Source: Gossypium raimondii
Lineage: Eukaryota; Streptophyta; Magnoliopsida; Malvales; Malvaceae
Assembly: GCF_025698545.1 (NCBI RefSeq)
Contig: NC_068565.1
Coordinates: 2,232,001 to 2,296,000, forward strand
Direction: 5' to 3'
DNA: 64,000 nt
Shown in pieces: positions 12,013-20,420 of this stretch. A program made the position numbers and the translations under genes. The notes beneath the pieces were generated by a model that made no database searches, had not been told where the DNA came from, and saw nothing but the letters and a program-made list of their open reading frames with translations. Position 1 is the first letter of the stretch; every line of letters starts with the position of its first letter.

Positions 12013-12270
12013 AGTAAGTTTACCTTAAATTTACTAGAGCTCACCTTTCATGCTTCTATTTACTACAAAAACACCAATGGGTTATAATCAGAATCATATA
12101 TGGTTGCAACTTTTCCATTTGCCATATTTGTTTTTTATATTTGATTTTAATCTGTAGGAAAGCATTTCGATACCTCCAATCCATAATCGATGGATTCGAT
12201 GTTTTGTGTTTCTTCAAAAACCAAATTAAACTTTTAAAAGAAATCACAGAAAATAAACCAGAAAAAAAAA
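12013..12270 (+). promoter_or_regulatory. 5' flank and leader of the enoyl-CoA hydratase gene
   Basis: Short AT-rich upstream region ending in a purine-rich leader (aaaaaaaaATGAGC). No clear TATA box could be singled out. The hairpin element ends only about 260 bp before the start codon, so it is part of the proximal promoter. Confidence 0.4.
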
Positions 12271-14704
12271 ATGAGCGACTCATCGTCGGAGAATCTGATT
12301 CTCGTGAGCCGCGAACCGGACGGAATCGCGACCGTCACCATCAACCGACCGGCGTCCCTCAACTCGCTGAGTCAGCTTATGATAACTGACTTGGCTCGGG
12401 CCTTCAAGGACCTTGGAAGAGACGGGTCGGTTCGGGTCATTATCCTGTCCGGGTCAGGACGGGCTTTCTGTTCAGGACTGGATTTGACGGCGGCGGAACA
12501 AGTTTTCAAGGGTGGCATGAAGGACAAAGAGTACGATCCCGTTTTTCAGATGGAACAGTGTCCAAAACCGATCATCGGAGCTATCAACGGAGTGGCGGTG
12601 ACGGCCGGATTTGAGATCGCCCTCGCTTGTGATATTCTCGTCGCAGCTAAAGGAACCAAGTTCATGGATACCCATACGAGGTTTTCTATTTTTTCCTAGA
12701 ATTAGAAATAACTTTTTCTATATAATATTTGAAAGTTATTTTTATTAATTTAAACATAAAATATGTATTTTTTAAAAAATTTAAATTATGGGGTTTTTTA
12801 CTATATTATAGTTAAATTCAAGATTTAATTTTATAATATATTAATTAAGTCCTATAAACTATTTCGATTAAAAATATTCATATGAATTAAAAAATAATGT
12901 GAGTAGTCGATTGAGTCTTAACTCGCTTAATATCAACATTATTGTAAGTGCAATAAAACATGTATTTGAATGTGCTAAAGCGCATTATAGAGATAAGCTA
13001 TGAGGAATTTTAGATATTGTATAAAAAACACCATGCGAGTAAAATGAATATCAAGATTAAATCCTCAATTCAAACCTAATAAAAAATCAGAATCATAATT
13101 AAACCTAAAATTATAAATTAAATAAAATAAAATGATATTTTATTCAAATAATTATTATTTTTAACTTTAATCGAAAACATTTAAGTGATAATATAATAAA
13201 ATCAGACTAAAATCATGAGCTAAAAATTATAGACTAAATAAAAATATAATTTAAGTCAATTCAATTCAAATAATTATTTTTAAATCCAATATAATATATT
13301 TAAGTAATAATTAAATTATAATCTATCCGAATCAGAGCGAATTTAAGGGGATGACAAGGGTTTAATCTATTTAAAATGAAAAATTTCATTTAAATTTTTA
13401 TAATTTATAAAATTTTAAATTAGTAATGATAAAATTACACTTCACTCTAAAAATAATAAAATTTTAATTTATATTTTTAAAATTATTAAAATGATAAAAT
13501 TATATTTTTACCGTCCTACAAATTATAATATAATTTTGAACCTAAAAGAATCTTTGTCACTTCACCATTGGTGGATGCTAATTTTATATGTGTATACGTA
13601 GATTCGGGATAGTTCCATCGTGGGGATTATCCCAAAAGCTGCCACGTATTATAGGACCAAACAAAGCTCGTGAAGTATCGTTGACAGCCATGCCTTTCAC
13701 TGCTGAAGAAGCTCAAAAATTAGGGTTTGTGAATTACGTTGTTGAAGGAACTGAATTGTTGAAGAAAGCTCGAGAAATTGCACGAGTTGTTGCCCACAAC
13801 AATCACGACATTGTTATTAGGTACAAATCTGTGATCAATGATGGATTCAAGTTGGATCTCCATCATGCTCTCGCCCTCGAGAAGGTATATTTTCTTCATT
13901 TCGTTCGAGAAGAATAATAATATCACACATCATTATTAAGTTAAATATTAAATATAATTATAGTAAATAAATATTAATAACTCTCAAAGATTTTGGCCTT
14001 AAAATTTTTAAGATTTAAAGTCTCGGGTTTAACTTTAATTAATTATTATTGAATTATGTTTAAATAAAGTTATTAGTATTTATTTATAAGTTCTCCACTA
14101 TTTTTATTTTATTTAATGATGGAGTGTCATACTATTATTCATCGATGGTGCATGAAATTTATGCACCGACCGCATCAAATTTTCTTCTTATATAATATGA
14201 TACTTTTAGGTGAATTTATCTTTATTATAACGATACGATCAAATTAGTTACTCTACTATTAAATAGATCAATTTAGTCGATGTACTATTAAAAATAAGTA
14301 AATAATGTCTAATTTTAATACAAAATAACATTTATTGTTTAACATAAATAAAATTTTAAAGTTTTCATGGTTTTGTAAATAATCCTTTAAATATTAATTT
14401 TATTACATTTTGGATTTTTTATTCTTTCTAACAATATAAACATTAAATTAATTCATTTAATAATAACTATTAATTTAATTTAGTCCTTATAAATACATTA
14501 CCAATAATTTTATATATTTAACTATGCATATTATCAGTGAATCAAATATTAATAATAAAATTAAATTGTGTACATAATAATTTTTTTTTCATTCTTCTAC
14601 AGGAGAGGGCGTATAAATATTATGAAAAAATGACAACAGAACAGTTTAAGAAGATGCAAGAATTCGTAGCTGTCCGTAGTTCAAAGAAATCTTCCAAATT
14701 GTAA
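12271..14704 (+). CDS. Peroxisomal enoyl-CoA hydratase/isomerase (ECHIA-like, crotonase family)
   Basis: Three exons (12271-12680, 13602-13884, 14603-14704) join in frame to 264 aa, matching the monofunctional plant ECHIA length. The crotonase fold is clear: oxyanion-hole segments SGRAFCSGLDL and INGVAVTAGFEIALACD, then FGIVPSWGLSQKLPRIIG. The protein ends SSKKSSKL, a canonical PTS1 tripeptide SKL, so it should act in peroxisomes, probably in beta-oxidation of unsaturated acyl-CoA. Glu115 corresponds to one of the two catalytic glutamates of rat mitochondrial hydratase. At the other position there is His135 (FMDTHTRFG instead of FGQPEILLG), so its chemistry may differ from a classical hydratase. 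Exon 1 is GC-rich; the 921-bp intron 1 contains a SINE and repeat debris. The intron 2 acceptor is cttctacag. Confidence 0.93.
12903..13031 (+). mobile_element. tRNA-derived SINE copy a (degenerate)
   Basis: It lies in intron 1 of the enoyl-CoA hydratase gene. It carries the family phrases 'gattgagtcttaactcg', 'gctaaagcgcatta' and a 'gatattgtat' tail followed by an A-run. It is more diverged than copies b and c. Confidence 0.6.
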
Positions 14705-14763
14705 TTCATTCATGTTCTGTTTTCTTTCTCCACCGTTTCGAAAACCAATCCAATCAAATAAAT

Positions 14764-14918
14764 TTAAGTCGGTTGAGTCTTAATTTGATTAGTATGGGCA
14801 TTGTTACCAATGTAGAAGAACGTGGGTTCGCGTGTGTTGAAGCGCAGTATCTTCTTATTTATGGGTTGGAGAGGGACCATGGGTAGCTTTAAGTATTGTA
14901 TCAAAAAGAGTAAATATG
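14764..14918 (+). mobile_element. tRNA-derived SINE copy b
   Basis: A good family member: an A-box-like 5' part (gttgagtcttaatttgatt), a B-box-like GGGTTCG at about 14834, a 'gttgaagcgca' core, the 'gggtagctttaagtattg' 3' region and a short A-rich tail. It sits just after the enoyl-CoA hydratase stop and may lie in its 3' UTR. Confidence 0.7.
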
Positions 14919-15030
14919 ATCGGAAGATTGTTCAAAAAAATATGAATCAAATTTAAATCAAATTAAAATAAAACTAAAAAAATATGAGCAAAAGTATTAT
15001 GAAAGTCTTTGTGCTAAAAATTTGATTGAA

Positions 15031-15173
15031 TTGATTGCGACTTAACACAATTGGCATCAGTATTGTTGTCAGTACAGAAATACGTGTGTTCGAGTGCGTT
15101 GAAGCGCATCATCCTCCTATTTAAAGGTTGGGGAGGGGATATGGGTAGTTTTAGATATTATATCAAAAAAAAA
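15031..15173 (+). mobile_element. tRNA-derived SINE copy c
   Basis: The same family in the same direction as copy b, 110 bp downstream. It shows cgacttaacacaattggca (A-box side), gtgttcgagtgcg (B-box side), 'gttgaagcgcatca', 'gggtagttttagatatt' and a terminal A-run. Confidence 0.7.
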
Positions 15174-15444
15174 GTAGTATGATAAGAACCTATAATAAAA
15201 TTTTAAAAAAGTTTGATTGAATTTTGTCTCTTATTCGAAAAATAAAAAATTAATCCATGTATATTAAATCAAAGGGAAAATTAACATATATGTTAAAATT
15301 TTCATCCATTCTACCGTTGAAAATTGACCTTTGTACATCACTACGAGATCTCGATTGTTTTATCGGTCACATTAGTTTTAACAATAAAATGAATAATTTT
15401 TAATAAAAAACTAATTTGCTCTTTGATTAAAGATATTCTAAGGT

Positions 15445-16458
15445 ACAAATGCTAGTTTAGAAAAAAAATTTATCTATTTTTAAATAAAGGAGGAAAAATG
15501 CAATATAGCTTGGTATAATTCCTCGTTCAATGCTTCCATAGTATTTCTACGACACTAAAAATCTTATTACATATGTATATATATATATATGTGGAAACCA
15601 CAAATCTAAAATACAAAATTATATTTAAAAATAATATATAATAAATAATGAAACATACAATATAAAATTTAATAATAATAAATGAAATATATACAATTTT
15701 TAGATTAAATAGTGAGGAAAAAAAATTTAAACACATAAATATGAAAAAAAAAAGCTTAAGTGCATAAATTGAAAAATTGGGATAATTTTTCATTACTAGG
15801 ATGAAATTCTCTAAGATTTACCCAAAATATTTCAAATTTTTTTATATAAATTTTCTCTCAAACTATTGAGTAAAAAAAAAAAACGCCGTTGCCGGGGATC
15901 GAACCCGGGTCACCCGCGTGACAGGCGGGAATACTCACCACTATACTACAACGACTTATTGGATAATTATTAAGAAACTTGCTTATAATAAAATTCGGCC
16001 TTAAAAGAACTAAAGGATAGACTCTAGTTCTTGCTGTTCAACAAAGAGATTTGATTGGTAGAAAACCAGATCCATGGATTAATCGGCAGTCTTAGTTTGT
16101 TTAGAGTTTTACCCCAACATTTGTATATTCTCTCCTTTGTTGTTTTCCCTTTGATCTTTTATCTTTACAAAATACGAAAAAAAGTAATCTCTGTCAATGG
16201 TCATGACAGCTTGAGTTCAAACTCTCATTTATATTGTAAGAAATTAATATTAAAAAATATTATTAATACAAAAAATTTCTACCTTTTCCTAAAAATTAAT
16301 TTACTTCCTTTCAAACTCTACACCCTAAAATCTTTTATTTTACTACATAATTTCACTCTACAAAAACATCAACTTATCATTTTCATTATAAATGATCCGA
16401 TTGCCTCAAAATAACTCAACTCAATAAAAAATCCCAAATCATTAGACATTTCGATACA
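15445..16458. repeat. Tandem duplication unit 1 (tRNA-Asp unit)
   Basis: The unit starts near 'gctagtttagaaaaaaaat' and is repeated directly downstream at 16459-17445. The two copies align along their length with scattered substitutions and small indels. Each holds one tRNA-Asp gene near its middle. Open frames in the units are chance. Confidence 0.85.
15884..15955 (-). tRNA. tRNA-Asp(GUC), copy 1
   Basis: Read on the minus strand this is a complete 72-nt tRNA. The 7-bp acceptor stem is GTCGTTG / CAACGGC with discriminator G. The anticodon loop CCTGTCACG carries GTC. The T arm contains GGTTCGATCC. A run of twelve T residues on the minus strand follows immediately, a strong Pol III terminator. 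There is no intron. It charges aspartate for GAC/GAU codons. Confidence 0.97.
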
Positions 16459-17445
16459 ATCAAACGCTAGTTAAGAAAAAAGAATAATTTGTCCATTTTT
16501 TAAATAAAGGGGAAATGTAATATAACTTGGTATAATTCCTCATTCAATGCTTCCATAAATTTCTACCTGACACTAAAAATCTTATTACATATGTATATAT
16601 GTAGAAAACACAAATTTAAATTACAAAATTATATTTAAAAGTAATATATAATAAATAATGAAACATACGATATAAAATTTAATAATAATAAATGAAATAT
16701 ATACAAATTTTAGATTAAGTAATGAAGAAAAAATTTAAACACATAAATATAAAAAAAGCTTAAGTGCATAAATTGAAAATTTGGAATATTTTTTCATTAC
16801 TAGGATGAACTTCTCTAAGATTTACCCAAATTATTTCAATTTTCTTTCTATAAAATTTCTCTCAATTTATTGCTTAATAGACATCAGTAAAAATAACGCC
16901 GTTGCCGGGGATCGAACCCGGGTCACCCGCGTGACAGGCGGGAATACTCACCACTATACTACAACGACTTGTTATTAAGAAATTTAGCTATAATAAAATT
17001 TGGCTGCAAAAGAAGTAAAGGAAAGACACTAGTTCTTGCTGTTCAACACAGAGATTTGATTGGTAGAAAACCAGATACATAGATTAATCGGCAGTTTTAG
17101 TTTGTTTAGAGTAGTAACCCAACATTTGTATATTCTCTCCTTTGTTGTTCTCCCTTTGATCTCTTATCTTTACAAAATACGAAGAAAAACAATCTCCGTC
17201 AATGGTTATGACAGCTTGAGTTCAAACTCTCATTCACATAGTAAGAAATTAATATTAAAAACATATTATTAATACAAACAAATTTCTATCTTTTCCCTAA
17301 AATCTTTTATTTTACTACATGATTCCACTCTACGAAAACATCTAACCATCCTCGTAAAGTTTATCCTTTTCATCATAAATAATTCATTTGCCTCAAAATA
17401 ACCCAACTCATTCCCAAATCATTACACCTTTCAATACAATCAAAA
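16459..17445. repeat. Tandem duplication unit 2 (tRNA-Asp unit)
   Basis: Second copy of the ~1-kb unit starting near 'cgctagttaagaaaaaag'. It ends near 'cctttcaatacaatc', mirroring the end of unit 1 ('catttcgatacaatc'). A head-to-tail arrangement implies unequal crossing-over or replication slippage. Confidence 0.85.
16897..16968 (-). tRNA. tRNA-Asp(GUC), copy 2
   Basis: The 72 bases are identical to copy 1 while the flanks of the tandem units differ at many positions. The terminator is weaker here: five T residues a few bases past the 3' end on the minus strand. All stems and the GTC anticodon are intact, so it should be functional. Confidence 0.97.
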
Positions 17446-17721
17446 AACCATTATCTTAGAAACTCAATTTATGTGATTAAATAAAACTTCATCTATCTAT
17501 TGAGGGTCAAGTACTCTTCCTCCTTCCCTTAAATAAATTAATTTTTTGTATGTTCTATTTTTTAATTTTTTTTGAATTACTTAATTTGAGGTCCTCAGAG
17601 ATAAGAATACCACATTGTTGAAGTACAGAAATTTGTCATTATCCACAATATCAATACAATTTTCAAAATTTCTTTAATATTATTTAAATAAATTACCCAA
17701 GTTTAACAGAGATGAAAAAAA
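17446..17721. other. Intergenic, 3' side of the non-coding cluster
   Basis: AT-rich sequence without a recognisable gene. It would contain the 3' end or terminator of the minus-strand snoRNA/miRNA transcript. Confidence 0.4.
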
Positions 17722-17805
17722 AGTATCAGGGCTGCAATTTCCATCAAATTAAGAGGATTTCATTTGAAATCACCTCAGAGCCCAGTGCATATCTCATCAT
17801 CTACA
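17722..17805 (-). ncRNA. C/D-box snoRNA-like unit A
   Basis: On the minus strand a perfect C box ATGATGA (17800-17794) and D box CTGA (17729-17726) lie at the ends, with a short terminal stem (GTA/TAC). An internal D' CTGA is at 17778-17775 and a C'-like TTGATGG follows. The guide segments are ATATGCACTGGGCT before D' and GGAAATTGCAGCC before D. I could not match either to rRNA from memory, so the target is unknown. It is a diverged duplicate of unit B. Between D' and C' both copies form a small hairpin in which the sequence differs but pairing is kept. Confidence 0.6.
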
Positions 17806-18024
17806 TAGAAAAAACTTTATAAAAATAAATTAAATTTTTTTATTAATTACAAAAAAAATCATTGGGGATTTTTTAAGGGGATTTTACAGAATCTTATAAT
17901 ACTTGAAATTTTGAAATAAATTGATGGGTTAAATTCCCTAAAACTATAATTAAAGCTTAACTTCACAGAACAAGCTACTAATGCTGCAATTTTCTCTTCC
18001 CTGAACTGGCAAATAAACGCCCAT

Positions 18025-18150
18025 AGAGCTGCCAAGTGATGCTACAGTCATGGGCACGGTATAATTTGCTGTTAATGAAAGCAACAAATCATCAAAAACA
18101 GCAATCCATACCGTGCCCATAACGTAACTTCGATTAACAAGCTTATTTCT
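18025..18150 (-). ncRNA. MIR2947: MIRNA hairpin, miR2947-type
   Basis: On the minus strand the two arms form a long near-perfect stem: 13 consecutive pairs (ATGGGCACGGTAT with ATACCGTGCCCAT), then about ten more with two G-U and one mismatch, around a loop of about 25 nt. Outward the arms keep pairing for about 20 more bases with small bulges. The 3' arm at 18063-18042 contains a 22-mer beginning TATACCGTGCCCATG that agrees with my memory of the cotton miRNA ghr-miR2947. The 5' arm opposite would give the star strand. The fold is seen directly; the family name is from memory and needs a miRBase match. The 69-codon open frame here is a shadow. Confidence 0.78.
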
Positions 18151-18173
18151 TCCAACCATAGAAGGAACTTCAA

Positions 18174-18268
18174 AATATCAGACTAGCTTTCTAGGCTGCA
18201 ATTTCCATCAAATTAAGCAGAGTTCATTTGAAACTGCTCAGAGCCCAGTGCATATTTCATCATATAAT
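18174..18268 (-). ncRNA. C/D-box snoRNA-like unit B
   Basis: The minus strand shows a perfect C box ATGATGA (18263-18257), a D' CTGA inside GGGCTCTGAGC, a C'-like TTGATGG and a D box CTGA (18181-18178). It shares guide segments with unit A. Just before D it carries an extra 12 bases (copy A has GCAGCC directly before CTGA; copy B has TAGAAAGCTAGT inserted), which would change or abolish the D guide. The terminal stem is weaker than in unit A. Confidence 0.55.
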
Positions 18269-18324
18269 AAAAACAACGGGTTCCTTGAAAAATACGAAAA
18301 AAAATAAAGCATTAAAAAGAAAGG

Positions 18325-18402
18325 GTCCTCAGTGGATTTGCTTATAGTTGTCATCAAACAAAAAATTTGATCAGGTCTCAAAGATATCATGCCATCATTG
18401 GA
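18325..18402 (-). ncRNA. C/D-box snoRNA predicted to guide 18S rRNA C38 methylation
   Basis: On the minus strand: terminal stem TCC/GGA, C box ATGATGG (18398-18392), D' box CTGA (18374-18371), C' TGATGA (18356-18351) and D box CTGA (18332-18329). The 11 nt before D' (ATCTTTGAGAC) are fully complementary to GTCTCAAAGAT near the 5' end of plant 18S rRNA. By the D+5 rule the methylated base is C38, which to my knowledge is a real 2'-O-methylated position in plant 18S. The D-guide target is unknown. It is the first RNA in the minus-strand cluster. Confidence 0.8.
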
Positions 18403-18419
18403 AACCCTAATAAATTTTG

Positions 18420-18600
18420 TAAAATTAATAATAAATATTGGGGGAAATTTTTTTAAAAAGGGGATTTTGCAGGATCTTATTCACTGCACCTGGGAAAATA
18501 ATGAAGGAGAAGTGACTCAACATTTCTGCAAATAATCTATGCCTCTTGAAATTTTAAAATTTTGATGGTGAAATTCCCTGAAACTATGAATATTAGATTA
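18420..18600 (-). repeat. Diverged copy of the 17840-17955 segment
   Basis: Phrases here ('ggggattttgcaggatctta', 'cttgaaattttaaaattttg', 'aaattccctgaaactat') match 17866-17950 ('ggggattttacagaatctta', 'cttgaaattttgaaat', 'aaattccctaaaactat'). So the duplication that made snoRNA units A and B included flanking DNA. The segment may hold another structured RNA, but I could not fold a convincing one. Confidence 0.55.
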
Positions 18601-18689
18601 AAGGGAACCCATCAAGAGACAATTTCTACAGAAAACTTCCAAGAGAAAATTTCAAAGAAAAGAGAAAAGTTGATTGATGTTAATTGAGG

Positions 18690-18935
18690 CGGAGGCAGAG
18701 CGGAGGATGGGTATATATACTGGGGAACTGGAATTAGGGTTTTGAGTAAGGGAAGGACTTGAGTTGCCGAAAAAGTCCTCAAAATATTATAAAATGACCG
18801 TTTTACCCTAATGGTGAGCCCCTTTATGAAGGGTAGCTCAAGTTTGAGCCCATAGGGTTAGACCATGGAAAAAAACAAATGGGCCAAAAACCCAAAGCTC
18901 AATCCAAAAATAAATGGATCATATGAGGCCCAGGA
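18690..18935 (-). promoter_or_regulatory. Promoter of the snoRNA/miRNA cluster: TATA, telo-box, three site-II motifs
   Basis: Reading leftward, the plus strand holds GGCCCA (18927-18932), TGGGCC (18880-18885), AGCCCA (18847-18852, TGGGCT on the minus strand), TTAGGGTTT (18734-18742; telo-box AAACCCTAA on the minus strand) and a TATATA box (18712-18718). This order and spacing is the classic plant snoRNA/ribosomal-protein promoter. Transcription should start near 18680 and run to lower coordinates through all the RNAs listed. Confidence 0.7.
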
Positions 18936-19544
18936 CCTTTCCAAACTACTAGGGGTAATGCCAAAAAAATTTGTTGAGCGATGAAAATTGAGTTATATAT
19001 TTTTATTAGATCTGATATACAAACTTACTATTGTATTGGTATGTATTTTTATAGTGCATGAGTACTTGAGTTTTGGCATGACTCTCCTTATCCTCTTGCA
19101 TTAAAAGGTTGTTCCATGGTCAGAATGATCTATGATCATGTTCCTTTTCCGGTGAAGTTTGACTTGCCACTTCTACCTTAGCATATATTGAATCACTTGA
19201 TTCAAAACATCGACTAACGGTCTCTCGATACCTCCCCTTAATGTTCAAATCGTGTTTAAACCATACGCGTCAACAAATGATCATTAATGCCCCATTGAGT
19301 ATTGACTGTGTCATGTTGAGTCCAAATAAATGCCCCAAAACCAAAATCAAATCGGAAAGTATATAACTTTAAACTAACATGTGTTTCAAAGTTAAGTAAT
19401 TCAATTTCAAAATTTTAAAATCAAAATCAAATCGAAAAATTGAGTAAAAAAAACTAAAATCGATCAGTTGGATTAATTTAATTAATTTGATCCAATTTTT
19501 TCACCCTAATCCTATTTTTCATTTTTGATTTACTTTATTTTATA
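18936..19544. other. Intergenic, no gene seen
   Basis: AT-rich DNA with some slightly GC-richer unique sequence at 19080-19320. I saw no coding or structured RNA signal on either strand. Confidence 0.45.
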
Positions 19545-19697
19545 TGAGTGTAGTATCACGATTCCTAATCTTTGTTTTTTGATACAATGCCTAGAACTCC
19601 CATAGCTCCTCCCCAACCCTTAAATAAAAAGGTAATGTGCTTCAGTACACTCGAATCTACATCTTTTTGCACTGACAATAATATCGATACTAACTGT
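19545..19697 (-). mobile_element. tRNA-derived SINE copy d, split by an LTR insertion
   Basis: On the minus strand it carries the family 3' phrases ('tgatacaatgcctagaac' and 'cccatagctcctcccc' on the plus strand) and the B-box side. The remainder of its 5' end (attaagactaatcgac) continues after the LTR at 22188-22212. Confidence 0.65.
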
Positions 19698-20378
19698 TGT
19701 AACACCCCCAACCCCGAACCATCGACAAAACAGGGTTACGAGGCATTACCAAACATATCAGACAACTTACGAATAATTCATAAATAAAATGACATTCATA
19801 GTATAATTGAATAACTAAGTCATTATAATGAACTCTCGAAGTCTAAAACATGTATTAAAAGTGAAATGGAACTCGTTCAAGTACTACGAAATTTTTTTTT
19901 CGATAGCACATCTACTTATTTTCACATAAAACCCCCTGCAATTAAAACCGTATCCATTTCCAAACATAACCAATTCAATCAATTCAATATAATATCAATT
20001 TAAATTTATCAATGTACTAATTAAATTGAAACAGATAAACTTCTTTCATTATAATTCTTAGACTTGTACTACTAACATTTTTAACCATTTATATTAAAAA
20101 CATAATAACCTTTATATACATCCTATGTATATGCCACATTACCAAAAGAAAATATACATCACCAAAAGTTTGCTGAAGTCGGGTCTGGCTTTGGATGGTG
20201 GTTCAGTACTTGACTTCTATAACCTGCGCACGGAAACAACCGTACGTTGAGTATGCATATACTCAATGGTATCACTATAATTCAATTTATATTTAAATAC
20301 ATTAAATCACACACACATACTTTTACACTACAATTATCATCACTTAATGAACAATTCAATATTTTATATTATCATTTG

Positions 20379-20420
<42 letters not shown>

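Noticed and set aside
16055-17272. Paired similar open frames (119 and 70 codons, both starting MVENQIH)
   Set aside because: They are similar only because they lie in the two tandem tRNA-Asp units. The frames end at different places and have no recognisable domain.
17950-18159. A 69-codon minus-strand open frame over the miR2947-type hairpin
   Set aside because: Both halves of the peptide come from the complementary stem arms. The stem explains the sequence and there is no protein-like conservation.
20380-20418. A (TA)n tract as a replication origin or promoter
   Set aside because: It is a simple microsatellite inside a solo LTR with no associated motif.
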